Origin: Methylorubrum rhodinum
Lineage (GTDB): Bacteria > Pseudomonadota > Alphaproteobacteria > Rhizobiales > Beijerinckiaceae
NCBI RefSeq assembly: GCF_014199935.1
Contig: NZ_JACHOP010000001.1
Span: 434,001 to 498,000, forward strand
DNA length: 64,000 bases
Direction: 5' to 3'
The first letter of the stretch is position 1. Each line of letters opens with the position of its first letter. A program made the translations under genes and the position numbers. This document shows positions 17,133 through 32,392 of this stretch, one piece after another. The notes beneath the pieces are model-generated. The model had not been told where the DNA came from. It saw only the letters and a list, made by a program, of their open reading frames with translations, and ran no database searches.

Positions 17133-18110
17133 TCAGCGGCAGCGGGAGAGGGCCTGCCGCAGGTTGGTGATGTTCCCGCCGAGCTTGTCCTCGAAGTAGT
17201 TCTGCGGCCCGCCCCCCTGGAGTGCGGTGACCGCCGGCATCGCCTTGGCCGGGAATTGCTCGCTCCCCGCCCGCGCGGCCAGGAATTGCGGGTCCTGTTG
17301 GATCGAACGCAGGAGGCCTCCGAGGCGCTGCAGCCGGTCCGCCTGTCCGGCATCGACGCCCCCGCGGCAGCTTTGGATCAGGCTGGTCGCGAAGAGCGGC
17401 ATGGCGGCGAAGACGTGATAGCTGGAGGCCCGCGGCCCGCGCGCCAGTTCCTTCGGCAGGACGCCGTCCGGCTGGATCTGGTCGACCATCAGCGCCTGCC
17501 GTCCCATCGCCCAGCGCCACCCGTCGTCGTCGCGCAGGAGATAGGCCGTCGCGCCCACCGCGAGTGCGGCCCAGGCCGCGAGATTGTTCTTGAACTGCCG
17601 CGCATCCTGATACGCGCGGACTCCATCGCTGACGGTGCGGAACCAGCGCTCGACCTCGGGCGAGAGGCGCGCTCCGCCGGCACGCGCCTTGATCGTCGCC
17701 AGCGCGATCGCGGAGAGGAACCATTGCTGCTGCAGCGTGGCCTGTCCCGAGAGGGTCTCGGTCATCGGCGCTGTCTTGACCCATTTGGTCATCGTCGTCC
17801 CGAAGCACTCCGCGGCGCCCACGTCGCCGCCCATCGCGGCATCGGCGAGGCGCTCGATATCCACGATGAAGCCGTTGATCCCGGCATTGGCCGCCTCGTT
17901 GAACGCCGCGTTGTCCTTGCTCTTGGCGTTCGATCCGGCCTGATAGGGGCTGCGGGCATCGAGCGCGGCGGCGGTCTGCGGCGGCTCCGGGCAGCCTGCG
18001 CGCGCAGCGGCCTCCCGGGGCGACAGGACGGACAGGGTCGCGGCCAGGGCGAAAGACGCGACCGAGATGCGGCCGAGCCGATATCCGGCAGTTCCGTGCG
18101 AGTCGATCAT
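17133..18110 (-). CDS. Alginate lyase family protein (periplasmic)
   Basis: From MIDSHGTAGYRLGRISVASF the product is 325 residues with a signal peptide ending near AAARAG. The mature alpha-helical protein has the family-typical QFKNNLAAWAAL (residues about 195-206), the position of the NNxxxW active-site pattern of PL5-type mannuronate lyases. It also has VERWFRTVSDGVRAYQDAR and late cysteines (IQSCRGG, SRCR). PL5 enzymes cleave poly-mannuronate by beta-elimination in the periplasm during alginate export. No alginate biosynthesis genes are in the window, and the histidine usually present after NN is replaced by LA, so activity on alginate is uncertain. It could act on another uronic polymer. 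Confidence 0.65.
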   Translation of the reverse strand: MIDSHGTAGYRLGRISVASFALAATLSVLSPREAAARAGCPEPPQTAAALDARSPYQAGSNAKSKDNAAFNEAANAGINGFIVDIERLADAAMGGDVGAAECFGTTMTKWVKTAPMTETLSGQATLQQQWFLSAIALATIKARAGGARLSPEVERWFRTVSDGVRAYQDARQFKNNLAAWAALAVGATAYLLRDDDGWRWAMGRQALMVDQIQPDGVLPKELARGPRASSYHVFAAMPLFATSLIQSCRGGVDAGQADRLQRLGGLLRSIQQDPQFLAARAGSEQFPAKAMPAVTALQGGGPQNYFEDKLGGNITNLRQALSRCR

Positions 18111-18468
18111 CGTCCCAAGGTCTCCGTGGCTCCCCTGAAGCCGAGGATTAGTCCGCCCGAGCTGAACGTGCGATGGCGAACCGGATCGCTCACGGGAACG
18201 GGAAGTCGCGCACCGGACCGGCGCGGTCCGGCATGCTCGCCGCAACCGCCGCCCCGATATCGCACCTGGGAGCATGCGGTGACGGGTTGTGGCGCGGGCG
18301 ACACGGCCGACGTGAAAACGCGAGGCGCACCGAGCACATCGGCCGATCAGATGATTTCCGGTGCGCCTTCAGTAACTTGCCCTGCCCTACCGTCGCACGG
18401 CTGCGGCTCGCCCCCGACACCGGGGTCGAGCCCGACCTCGAACGCCGTCGCGGCCGGGAATTGGCGTC
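18111..18468. other. Intergenic stretch, no gene recognised
   Basis: About 360 bases between the divergent alginate-lyase-like gene and the 83-residue hypothetical gene. I see no RNA gene, repeat or well-supported coding region; promoters for both flanking genes are expected here. Confidence 0.45.
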
Positions 18469-18720
18469 ATGGCTTCCTACCCGTCGCGTCGCCGCGACCG
18501 GCCGATGCGGGCCTATGTCATCCGTGTCTACGAGCCGGTCGGCAACGGCGCGCCGGGCGACCGCTTCGCCGTCCTGGCCACCGATTCCGGTGACGCCCTA
18601 GCGGCGATGATCGCCGGCCTCGCCCCTAGCGCCATCGCCGAGGTCACCGACGAAGTGCTCGACCCGTCGGCCGCCGCCGGTCTCGGGCTCGAACCCAGGC
18701 GCCCCGTACGTCTCGCCTGA
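18469..18720 (+). CDS. Small hypothetical protein (83 aa)
   Basis: The product begins MASYPSRRRDRPMRAYVIRVYE; an internal ATG at 18505 (MRAYVIRVYEPVGNG) is an equally plausible start and would give 71 residues. The body (RFAVLATDSGDALAAMIAGL, AIAEVTDEVLDPSAAAGLGL) looks like a single alpha-beta domain without signal peptide or membrane helix. I do not recognise the family. It lies just left of the putative island boundary and so probably belongs to the old chromosome rather than the island. Confidence 0.5.
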   Translation: MASYPSRRRDRPMRAYVIRVYEPVGNGAPGDRFAVLATDSGDALAAMIAGLAPSAIAEVTDEVLDPSAAAGLGLEPRRPVRLA

Positions 18721-18968
18721 CGGCCTTCCGATGCGGCGGCTGCGCCAAACGAACTGATCACGGCTTGCCGACGCCGCTGCGACCGGATCCGACTCGGCTC
18801 CCGCAGCTCAGTTCCGTACCCCTCACGACCCGTTCGATCTGCTTCCCTGCAATCGACCCGGCGATCCGTGATCCGATGCCCCGCGAGGCGCCGGCGTCAG
18901 AAACCCGACCGTACGGATCGAGAGGAACGCTTGGAGTGCGGAGGATTTACACGGGATCGGGATATGAA
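18721..18968. other. Intergenic stretch left of the island boundary
   Basis: No gene or structured element recognised. Composition drops in GC toward 18,950, where the putative attachment-site copy begins. Confidence 0.4.
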
Positions 18969-18992
18969 ATGGTGCTGCGAGAGAGGATTGAA
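18969..18992 (-). repeat. Partial copy of the tRNA-Thr 3' end (putative att site)
   Basis: 24 bases here are identical to 27708-27731, which cover the 3' end of the tRNA-Thr gene including CCA, the 3' acceptor strand and most of the T-arm; 7 of the next 9 bases also match. The copy has the same orientation as the tRNA, as expected for the far end of an element integrated at the tRNA 3' end. It is not a complete tRNA. Confidence 0.8.
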
Positions 18993-19049
18993 TTCTGGCG
19001 AAATGCAAACTTGTCAATAGAATAACAGCTCGATATATGAACTAATTCC

Positions 19050-19703
19050 AAAGGGATTTCTCCCGGCTTTGCCGGGGAGGCAGTAACAGTTTGACGTTTT
19101 CTGCAGGTTCCATCGAAAACTTCGTCTCGTGAGCCGCCAAGCACACGGAAAGATTCTCAACGATGGACGAGTTCTAGAATTCAAGCCACACCAAGTGGAC
19201 GTGCAAATATCATGTCGTGTTCATCCCGAAGGGACGTAGAAAAGCCCGTTACGAGACCCTTCGGCCCTATCTCGGTGAGGTGTTCCGTACCCTGGCGCAG
19301 CAGAAAGAAAGCCGGATCGAGGCAGGACACCTTCCGGCCGATCACGTGCACATGACGATCACGATCCCACCCAAATACGCCGTGTCCCAAGTGGTCGGCT
19401 ACATCAAGGGCAAGAGCGCCATCCATCTCGCGCGCGTCTATGGCGAGCGAAAGCGTAATTTTGTCGGGCGACACTTCTGGGCCAGAGGCTGCTTCGTCTC
19501 GACGGTGGGTCGAGACGAAACCGTGATCCGAGCCTACACCAAGAAACAGGAGCAGGAGGATCAGCGTCGGGAGCAACTGAACCTCTGGCGCTGACAGCCA
19601 CCGGCAGGTGGCCACACCCCTGGGACCGCGTCAGCGATCCCCGCGGCCGCTTGGAGCGGCCCAAATCATAAAGCCTCCGGCTTTGCCGGGAGTTACTGAC
19701 TCC
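19050..19703 (+). mobile_element. IS200/IS605-type insertion sequence
   Basis: A tnpA-like gene is flanked by short imperfect hairpins of matching sequence: 19060-19079 on the left (arms CTCCCGGC/GCCGGGGAG around TTT) and about 19674-19692 on the right (CTCCGGC, TTT, GCCGGGAG, then TTACTGAC). Subterminal hairpins rather than terminal inverted repeats are the hallmark of this class, which moves as single-stranded DNA. No tnpB is present. Exact ends are not determined. Confidence 0.75.
19163..19594 (+). pseudogene. tnpA: IS200-like Y1 transposase TnpA with early amber codon
   Basis: The expected start ATG 19163 gives MDEF followed by TAG at 19175-19177, after which the frame is open for 139 codons. 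The rest is a full Y1 transposase: HTKWTCKYHVVFIPK, the HUH-type metal motif HLPADHVHMTI, PPKYAVSQVVGYIKGKSAIH, GRHFWARGCFVSTVGRDE and the helix with the catalytic tyrosine AYTKKQEQEDQRREQ. Translation could restart at GTG 19217, but that loses the first beta strand, so I call it inactivated. TnpA normally cuts and joins single-stranded ends through a covalent phosphotyrosine. It lies inside the putative island. Confidence 0.8.
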
Positions 19704-19859
19704 TGCTTCAAGCAAATCCATGAGCAATTCATCGGTGCCTTCGTCGACTTTGTCGAAGACGTCGAAAGCAACGACCCGGCCGCGGCGTATTGGGCCGCGC
19801 AGAGTTACTCCGCGGCCGTCACGCGATGGCTGAGCCTCGCGTACGACTCGAACATATGA
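19701..19859 (+). pseudogene. Possible coding fragment beside the IS right end
   Basis: Immediately after the IS right hairpin an open frame of about 52 codons reads SCFKQIHEQFIGAFVDFVED, then PAAAYWAAQSYSAAVTRWL, ending SLAYDSNI. The composition is protein-like and there is no start codon of its own, which suggests the C-terminal remnant of a gene cut by the insertion. I do not recognise the family. Low confidence, because the stretch is short. Confidence 0.35.
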
Positions 19860-19924
19860 GCTGTTTGAGAACTGTCGGTCGATCGGCCGAGGCGAGTGTC
19901 GTGTCGCCTCGGCCGAGACGAAGC

Positions 19925-26914
<6,990 letters not shown>

Positions 26915-27189
26915 CCCCCTGGAGCTGCAAGATTAGCCGGCCATCAGATTGATTTAGCTTCTGTAGATCTCGCAAATTCCCAGGTAAAATTGTTTATAAT
27001 GCGCACGATCTCCGACGCACGACTGCGCCGTGTCGTTCATAATTCGGAACTTTGTATCATCCAAACACCGCTTAACCAGCGGATGATGACAGGCATGTGA
27101 ATTGCGATGCTCAAGGCTGCCGGATCAGCGGCTTTCGAGCCAGCCGAACAAGGGGGTCGCAACTGCTCCCTCAGCTTGTTTGTAGGCTC

Positions 27190-27618
27190 CGTCTTGCGGA
27201 GGTTCTCCCGGCCGCCCTGGTTGCCTGGTGACCGGAGCGAAACATCGTGAGATCGGCGTCGCGTCGAGGCGCCTCCGACCAACCAAGCGATGGCTGCGGC
27301 AGCGCGGGGCCTGGGGTGAACGGCGCGTCGCCGACGTCGTGAAGCTGGCGTTCGACCTGGAACGTCACGCCCGTCACTTCGGCGGAACGCTGGCGCTCAT
27401 CAAGAGACAGTTCTTCGGAGAAGTGGCTATGGGCGAGCCGACCGCCGTGCATCTCGGCGACGGCGGCGTGAAGGGTGTGCTCGGCAAGCTTCCGGTTCGA
27501 TCCAAAGCGCAACGCGGAGTTCGGTCTTCCCGATGATGGGCCGGAGGTCGGTGGGCACGACGATCCGCGCATCGAACGCGTCGTCGCGTTGGGTCAGGTG
27601 GTGCACGGCACCAGCCAT
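27190..27618 (-). pseudogene. Frameshifted N-terminal remnant of a site-specific integrase
   Basis: Starting at ATG 27618-27616, the product MAGAVHHLTQRDDAFDARIV continues VPTDLRPIIGKTELRVAL, which matches the N-terminal arm-binding segment of tyrosine recombinases (typically R-x-VP-x-DLR-x-x-IGK-x-E-L-R). Near 27,505 the frame shifts and continues GSNRKLAEHTLHAAVAEMHG, also integrase-like. After about 27,250 the similarity fades, and the core-binding and catalytic domains (R-H-R-Y) are absent. Its position, with the start 90 bases from the 3' end of tRNA-Thr and pointing inward, is the classic place of an island integrase. I infer an ancient, inactivated integration module. Confidence 0.7.
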
Positions 27619-27707
27619 CGAACCCTTCGTTTGTGACACGAATTGTGACGCCAGAATGGGCGAAAGCGCTTGCGGCGCAACGATTTTACTGAGGGTCAAT
27701 GAGTTAG

Positions 27708-27731
27708 ATGGTGCTGCGAGAGAGGATTGAA
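27708..27731 (-). repeat. tRNA-Thr 3' end, partner of the repeat at 18969 (putative att site)
   Basis: This 24-base stretch is identical to 18969-18992 in the same orientation. Integrases commonly use the T-arm to 3'-end segment of tRNA genes as core site, so the pair probably marks the two ends of an integrated element of about 8.7 kb. Confidence 0.75.
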
Positions 27732-27783
27732 CTCTCGACCTCCTCATTACCAATGAGGTGCTCTACCACTGAGCTACCGCAGC
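27709..27783 (-). tRNA. tRNA-Thr (anticodon GGT)
   Basis: Read leftward: acceptor GCTGCGG pairs with TCGCAGC, D-arm GCTCAGTGGTAGAGC, anticodon arm CCTCA-TTGGTAA-TGAGG with anticodon GGT, T-arm GAGAG-TTCAATC-CTCTC, discriminator A and encoded CCA. All stems close properly with one G-U pair at the base of the acceptor. Its last 23 bases plus one flanking base are duplicated at 18969-18992. Confidence 0.96.
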
Positions 27784-28089
27784 GCGGGTTCGGCGGGCGG
27801 TGCCGTCACCGAACCGGACGCGGCATTAGCGGATCGGATCGCGCTTGGCAACGCTCCTGCTGCGGTTCGGGGCGAGGAATCGCTCGGGCCCGATGACCGG
27901 GTCGCCCGCCGGAGCCGCCGCTCGAAGGACGGCTGTGCTTGGGGCTGGGCGCGAACGGCGTCTCGCGCGGCGGCGGCGTTGCAGAGGCGTCCGGCTAAAC
28001 GGGACCCGTGCCGCGGATGCGGCCGCCGGCGTCCGAGGGGGGAGGAAGCCGACGGCCATCGTGTGAAGCGATGGCCGTGGGACGAATTG

Positions 28090-28118
28090 TTGACGGAAAA
28101 CCGGGGCATCGCTATAGG
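28090..28118 (+). promoter_or_regulatory. Sigma-70-type promoter of rpsT
   Basis: TTGACG (28090-28095) and TATAGG (28113-28118) are separated by exactly 17 bases, about 130 bases upstream of the rpsT start. The rest of the 27784-28247 spacer holds a small hairpin (about 28051-28076) and no recognised gene. Confidence 0.6.
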
Positions 28119-28247
28119 ACGCGCTCCGCGGCCGGCCGCTATCGGTGACCGGGCGCTTCGCCATTGCCAATCATTCAGGCTGCGCTGACCGACACGGGGA
28201 AGAACCCGGCTCGGGTCGTTGCCGCCGCGACCAGACGAGGATGCCCC

Positions 28248-28514
28248 ATGGCCAACACCGTGTCGGCCAAGAAAATGACCCGCAAGATCGCCAAGCGCAC
28301 GGCGATCAACCGCTCGCGCCGCTCCCGCATGCGCACCTTCGTCCGCAAGGTCGAGGAGGCCATTGCCTCCGGCGACCAGACCAACGCGCTGGCCGCGTTG
28401 CGCGCCGCCGAGCCGGAGATCATGCGCGCCGCCCAGCACGGCATCGTTCATAAGAACAATGCCTCGCGCAAGGTCTCGCGCCTCGCCGCCCGCGTGAAGG
28501 CCATCGCTGCCTGA
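28248..28514 (+). CDS. rpsT: 30S ribosomal protein S20
   Basis: The 88-residue product begins [20 protein letters not shown] and shows the lysine/arginine-rich helical pattern of S20 ([39 protein letters not shown]). Length matches the family. It binds 16S rRNA in the body of the small subunit. The start is set by homology at MANTVSAKK rather than an in-frame ATG 28 codons upstream. A promoter lies about 130 bases upstream and a strong terminator begins about 50 bases downstream, so rpsT is a single-gene unit. Placement just before dnaA is common in alphaproteobacteria. Confidence 0.97.
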   Translation: MANTVSAKKMTRKIAKRTAINRSRRSRMRTFVRKVEEAIASGDQTNALAALRAAEPEIMRAAQHGIVHKNNASRKVSRLAARVKAIAA

Positions 28515-28566
28515 GGCCCCGGCCCGGCTCGACGCGAGCCGGACCACATCAATACGGACGACCCGA

Positions 28567-28591
28567 GCCCGGCCCTGTGCCGGGCTTTTTT
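28567..28591 (+). terminator. Rho-independent terminator of rpsT
   Basis: GCCCGGC (28567-28573), loop CCTGT, GCCGGGC (28579-28585), then six T (28586-28591): a textbook intrinsic terminator 53 bases after the rpsT stop. Confidence 0.92.
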
Positions 28592-28643
28592 CATGCCCAG
28601 AACCCCGCGCCACCCAATCGCGTCCGCCCGCGACCGTGCACCG

Positions 28644-29031
28644 GACTCCGTCTGTTCTCCACAGGAGTCGCGCACTTGTCCCGGATTGCCCCTTGCGTCG
28701 GCAGGCGTCGACAGTGGCAAGTATCCGTTAACCACGTTCGAATCGTTATCGACTCGCGGGGTCGCGGTTAGACGTGTAGATTAACAAGACCTTGCCGGCG
28801 GGGGCATCCCACAAGGTGAGCACCGCTGGCGCGCGAGTCTTCCCCAAGATGCCCTCACGCTTTCGACTCGCAGGGCGCCGGATCACGACGCCGTGCTGGC
28901 GAAGAAGTTGTCCCCGATCGTCCCGCTGTTAGGAGAACGATAGAGGATTGTTGATACACAGCGTTCTTGAGCGACAACCGCCGGCCTGCCTCTTGACACG
29001 CCGCGGAGTTCATCGGGTGCCACCCCGACTC
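28644..29031. promoter_or_regulatory. dnaA upstream region with seven GANTC sites and weak DnaA boxes
   Basis: GANTC sites, the CcrM methylation target in alphaproteobacteria, start at 28644, 28665, 28740, 28751, 28835, 28865 and 29027. Weak matches to the DnaA box TTATCCACA are TTCTCCACA at 28655 (8 of 9), TTAACCACG at 28728 (7 of 9) and TGATACACA at 28952 (7 of 9). A TTGACA (28993-28998) could be a -35 element, but I see no good -10. This 510-base spacer has no gene; methylation-linked control of dnaA, or an origin, is inference. Confidence 0.5.
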
Positions 29032-29061
29032 GGGTGGTTCCTCTCGTTTTGTTCTGCGTAC

Positions 29062-29089
29062 GCAGCCGCCCGGTCCGCCGGGCGGCTGC
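29062..29089 (+). promoter_or_regulatory. Strong hairpin directly before the dnaA ribosome binding site
   Basis: Two perfect 12-base arms (29062-29073 and 29078-29089, GCAGCCGCCCGG and its complement) enclose the loop TCCG. The hairpin ends two bases before GGAGAG, the probable Shine-Dalgarno of dnaA, whose ATG is at 29103. No T-run follows, so a translational rather than terminator role is inferred. Confidence 0.6.
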
Positions 29090-29102
29090 GAGGAGAGTTT
29101 CG

Positions 29103-30605
29103 ATGCACCTCGACGGCAGCACGGCGGACGGCGGGAATGGCGGCGATGGGCGGGGCGGCGTCGACGTCTCCGCCGCCTGGGGGCGGGTGAAGCGGCGGCT
29201 GCGGGCCGAACTCGGCGAGGACGTGTTCGCGAGCTGGTTCGCCCGGCTCGAACTGGAGGAAGTTTCGGGCGGCGTCGCGCGGCTGACCGTGCCGACCCGC
29301 TTCCTCAAGAGCTGGATCGAATCGCACTACATCGACCGGGTGCTCACGACGTTCCGGGCCGAGGCCGAGAATATCGGCCGCATCGAGGTCGGTGTGCGCG
29401 GCGCCTCCGCCCCCGCCCGCCCGGCCCCGAGCGCGGGCAAGCCGAGCCCGACCAGCGGCCCGTTGACCCGCCTCCACGCCACCGCGACCCAAGCGGCGCT
29501 CCAGGGCCCCGGCCCGATGGTCGAGACCGAGATCGCGGTGCCCCGCGGCGACGCGGGCGTCGATCTCAACGGCGCGCCGCTCGACGCGCGCCTCACCTTC
29601 GCGAGCTTCGTCGTCGGCCGCTCCAACGCGCTCGCTCACGCGGCGGCCGAGCGCATCGCCCGCAACGACGGCGAGGGCGCGCTCTACAACCCGCTCTACG
29701 TCCATGCCGGCGTGGGCCTGGGCAAGACGCACCTGCTGCACGCGGCCGGCCACGCCGCCCGCGAGGCGGGCCGGCGGGTCATCTATCTGACCGCCGACCG
29801 TTTCATGTACGGCTTCGTCAACGCCCTGAAGACCCAGAGCGCGTTGGCCTTCAAGGAGAAGCTGCGGGCGATCGACCTGCTGATCCTCGACGACGTGCAG
29901 TTCATCCAGGGCAAGTCGATCCAGACCGAGTTCGGCCACACCCTCAACGCCCTGATCGATTCCGGCCGCCAAGTGGTCGTCGCTTCCGACCGTCCGCCGA
30001 CGGAATTGGAGACCCTCGACGAGCGGGTGCGCTCGCGGCTGGCGGGCGGCCTCGTGGTCGAGATCGGCAACCTCGACGAGGGCCTTCGCACCTCGATCCT
30101 CTCGGCCCGCCTCGCGGCGGTCCGTCAGAGCCACCCCAACTTCGAGGTCTCGCCCCAGGTCTCGGCCTACGTGGCCCGCGCGATCACGGCCAACGGCCGC
30201 GATCTCGAAGGCGCGGTCAACCGGCTGCTCGCGCACGCCACGCTCACCGGCGCCCCGGTGACGGTCGAGACCGCGGAATCGGCGATCCGCGACCTCGTGA
30301 AGAACCGCGAGCCGAAGCGCGTGAAGATCGAGGACATCCAGAAGCTGGTGGCCTCGCGCTACAACGTCTCGCGGTCCGACATCCTGTCCGAGCGCCGCAC
30401 CGCGGCGGTCGTCAAGCCGCGTCAGATCGCCATGTACCTCTCGAAGGTGCTGACGCTGCGCTCGCTCCCCGAGATCGGCCGCCGCTTCGGCGGGCGCGAC
30501 CATACGACGGTGCTGCACGCCGTGCGCAAGATCGAGAAGCAGATCGGCGAGGACGCGGTGCTCGGCGATGAGGTCGAGCTGTTGAAGCGGATGCTTCAGG
30601 ACTGA
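29103..30605 (+). CDS. dnaA: Chromosomal replication initiator protein DnaA
   Basis: The protein has 500 residues. Domain I covers about 20-95 ([21 protein letters not shown]), followed by a variable proline-rich domain II (about 100-160). The AAA+ domain III carries Walker [10 protein letters not shown] (about 202-210), Walker [10 protein letters not shown] and the arginine-finger box, and domain IV ends with the DnaA-box-binding signature [17 protein letters not shown] glycine-rich 20-residue extension precedes domain I. It binds DnaA boxes to open oriC and acts as a transcription factor. The start at 29103 is supported by GGAGAG seven bases upstream. A strong hairpin abuts that site. dnaN follows after 351 bases containing a repeat element. 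Confidence 0.97.
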   Translation: MHLDGSTADGGNGGDGRGGVDVSAAWGRVKRRLRAELGEDVFASWFARLELEEVSGGVARLTVPTRFLKSWIESHYIDRVLTTFRAEAENIGRIEVGVRGASAPARPAPSAGKPSPTSGPLTRLHATATQAALQGPGPMVETEIAVPRGDAGVDLNGAPLDARLTFASFVVGRSNALAHAAAERIARNDGEGALYNPLYVHAGVGLGKTHLLHAAGHAAREAGRRVIYLTADRFMYGFVNALKTQSALAFKEKLRAIDLLILDDVQFIQGKSIQTEFGHTLNALIDSGRQVVVASDRPPTELETLDERVRSRLAGGLVVEIGNLDEGLRTSILSARLAAVRQSHPNFEVSPQVSAYVARAITANGRDLEGAVNRLLAHATLTGAPVTVETAESAIRDLVKNREPKRVKIEDIQKLVASRYNVSRSDILSERRTAAVVKPRQIAMYLSKVLTLRSLPEIGRRFGGRDHTTVLHAVRKIEKQIGEDAVLGDEVELLKRMLQD

Positions 30606-30647
30606 GGGCGCGGCGGACGGCCTCGAACCGCTTCTAAACTTCCCCAC

Positions 30648-30760
30648 CGTCATCCCGGGGCCGCGCAGCGGAACCCGGGATCCACCCGTGATGCGCGGCT
30701 GCGTGATGCGTCGCGGCCGGTCGTGGATTCCGGGTTCGCCTCCGGCGCCCTGGAATGACG
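30648..30760 (+). repeat. Dispersed palindromic element, family B, copy 1
   Basis: About 113 bases starting CGTCATCCCGGGGCCGCGCA and ending TGGAATGACG form an imperfect overall palindrome. The reverse complement of 38972-39084 aligns along the whole length. It occupies the dnaA-dnaN spacer; I recall this kind of element as abundant in Methylobacterium genomes. Confidence 0.8.
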
Positions 30761-30956
30761 ACCGAGGGTTATCGAAGACGATGATGCGCCGCCCGCGCAC
30801 TCATCGAGCTTCGAGGCGCGCGAAAGCGGGACAGTCTTTTCCGCGCCCTTGCCTTCGCGGGGTCGCTTCGCCAAGCTGTGCGGCCCCTTCCCGCTCATGG
30901 CTCAGGGCCGGGCCGCTGGCGGGCGGGCTTCGTTGCGAGAGATCACGGGTTTGTCG

Positions 30957-32078
30957 ATGAGAGTCACTGTCGAGCGCGCGGCCCTCCTCAGATCGCTCGG
31001 CCACGTGCACCGGGTGGTGGAGCGGCGCAACACCATCCCGATCCTCTCCAACGTCCTCCTGCGCACGTCCGAGAACGGCCTGCAGCTCAAGGCGACCGAC
31101 CTCGACATCGAGGTGACCGAGACCGTGCCGGCCGACGTGCTGGACGCGGGCGCCACCACGGTGCCGGCCCACGTCATCTACGACATCGTCCGCAAGCTCC
31201 CCGACGGCGCGCAGGTTTCACTCGAGACCTCCGGCGAGACCGGGCAGATGACGATCCGCTCCGGCCGCTCGCGCTTCGCGCTCGGCGCGCTGCCCGAGGG
31301 CGACTTCCCCGATCTCGCCGCGGGCGAGCTGCCGCATTCCTTCTCGATTCCGGCTTCCGAGCTGAAGCTGCTGATCGAAAAGACCCAGTTCGCGATCTCG
31401 ACGGAGGAGACGCGCTACTACCTCAACGGCATCTATCTCCACGCGATCGAGGTCGAGGGCGAGGCCAAGCTCCGGGCGGTGGCCACCGACGGGCATCGGC
31501 TCGCCCGCGTCGAGACCGCGGCGCCCGAGGGCAGCCGCGGCATGCCGGGCATCATCGTGCCGCGCAAAGCCGTGGCCGAGATTCAGAAGCTCGTGGACGA
31601 CGGCGGCGAGAACGTCGCGGTCGAGATCTCGCCGGCCAAGATCCGCCTCACCTTCGCGGGGGGCGTGACCCTGATCTCGAAGCTGATCGACGGCACCTTC
31701 CCGGACTACCAGCGCGTCATCCCCACCGGCAACGACAAGCGCCTGACGGTGGAGCGCGACGTCTTCGCTCGCGCGGTCGATCGCGTCTCGACCATCTCGT
31801 CCGAGCGCGGGCGCGCCGTGAAGCTCTCGGTGACGGAGGGGCGCCTCGCGCTCTCGGTGACCAACCCGGATGCCGGCTCGGCGACCGAGGAACTCGACGC
31901 CGACTACGAATCGAGCGCCCTCGATATCGGCTTCAACGCCCGCTACCTCCTCGACATCACCGCTCAGCTCCAGGGCGACACCGCCCTGTTCAAGCTCGCC
32001 GATCCGGGCTCGCCGACCCTGATCCAGGACCGCGAGGGGGCGCCCGCGCTTTATGTGCTGATGCCGATGCGGGTGTGA
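30957..32078 (+). CDS. dnaN: DNA polymerase III beta subunit (sliding clamp)
   Basis: The product is 373 residues, the standard clamp length, starting MRVTVERAALLRSLGHVHRV with the typical ERRNTIPILSNVLL. Three repeated clamp folds follow, with the characteristic LRAVATDGHRLARV and the C-terminal ALYVLMPMRV that contributes to the hydrophobic partner-binding pocket. It forms the dimeric ring that tethers polymerase III and is loaded by the DnaX complex. The start is chosen by homology; the same frame is open upstream. The TA pair and recF follow, probably in the same transcript since the gap to the antitoxin is only 62 bases. Confidence 0.97.
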   Translation: MRVTVERAALLRSLGHVHRVVERRNTIPILSNVLLRTSENGLQLKATDLDIEVTETVPADVLDAGATTVPAHVIYDIVRKLPDGAQVSLETSGETGQMTIRSGRSRFALGALPEGDFPDLAAGELPHSFSIPASELKLLIEKTQFAISTEETRYYLNGIYLHAIEVEGEAKLRAVATDGHRLARVETAAPEGSRGMPGIIVPRKAVAEIQKLVDDGGENVAVEISPAKIRLTFAGGVTLISKLIDGTFPDYQRVIPTGNDKRLTVERDVFARAVDRVSTISSERGRAVKLSVTEGRLALSVTNPDAGSATEELDADYESSALDIGFNARYLLDITAQLQGDTALFKLADPGSPTLIQDREGAPALYVLMPMRV

Positions 32079-32140
32079 GGCGACAAGGTCCCTCGCCTCG
32101 GTCGGATCGACCGGCTAGATTGGCCGGTGCGAGGGAGCCC

Positions 32141-32392
32141 ATGTCCAAACCCGTCGTACTCACGCCGGAACACGCGGCCTTCGTCGATGATCTCGTCGCG
32201 GCCGGGCGCTATGCCTCGACCGACGAGGCCGTTGTCGAGGGTATCCGCCTCCTCCGCGAGCGCGAGGCGCGGCTTGCCGAGTTGCGCACGGCTTGGGCCG
32301 AGGGTGTCGAAAGCGGCGACTATGAGCCGGTCGAGGATGTGCTCGATGCGCTCGCCGCGCGCTACGAGGTGAAGGAGACGGCCGGCTCGTGA
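32141..32392 (+). CDS. ParD-like antitoxin
   Basis: The 83-residue product begins MSKPVVLTPEHAAFVDDLVA, followed by GRYASTDEAVVEGIRLLRER. This is the ribbon-helix-helix pattern of the ParD/CopG-type antitoxins, with an acidic flexible C-terminal tail (GDYEPVEDVLDALAARYEVK) that in the family wraps the toxin. The N-terminal half binds operator DNA and usually autoregulates the pair. The stop codon overlaps the GTG start of the toxin by four bases (GTGA). Its position between dnaN and recF is unusual. Confidence 0.85.
   Translation: MSKPVVLTPEHAAFVDDLVAAGRYASTDEAVVEGIRLLREREARLAELRTAWAEGVESGDYEPVEDVLDALAARYEVKETAGS

Noticed and set aside
18969..18992. A second tRNA gene
   Set aside because: Only the 3' end of tRNA-Thr is matched; D-arm and anticodon arm are absent, so it is an att-like remnant.
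28592..29102. oriC immediately upstream of dnaA
   Set aside because: Only weak DnaA-box matches (one 8-of-9, two 7-of-9) and no clear AT-rich unwinding stretch; kept as a regulatory region, with the better box cluster reported at 35,835.
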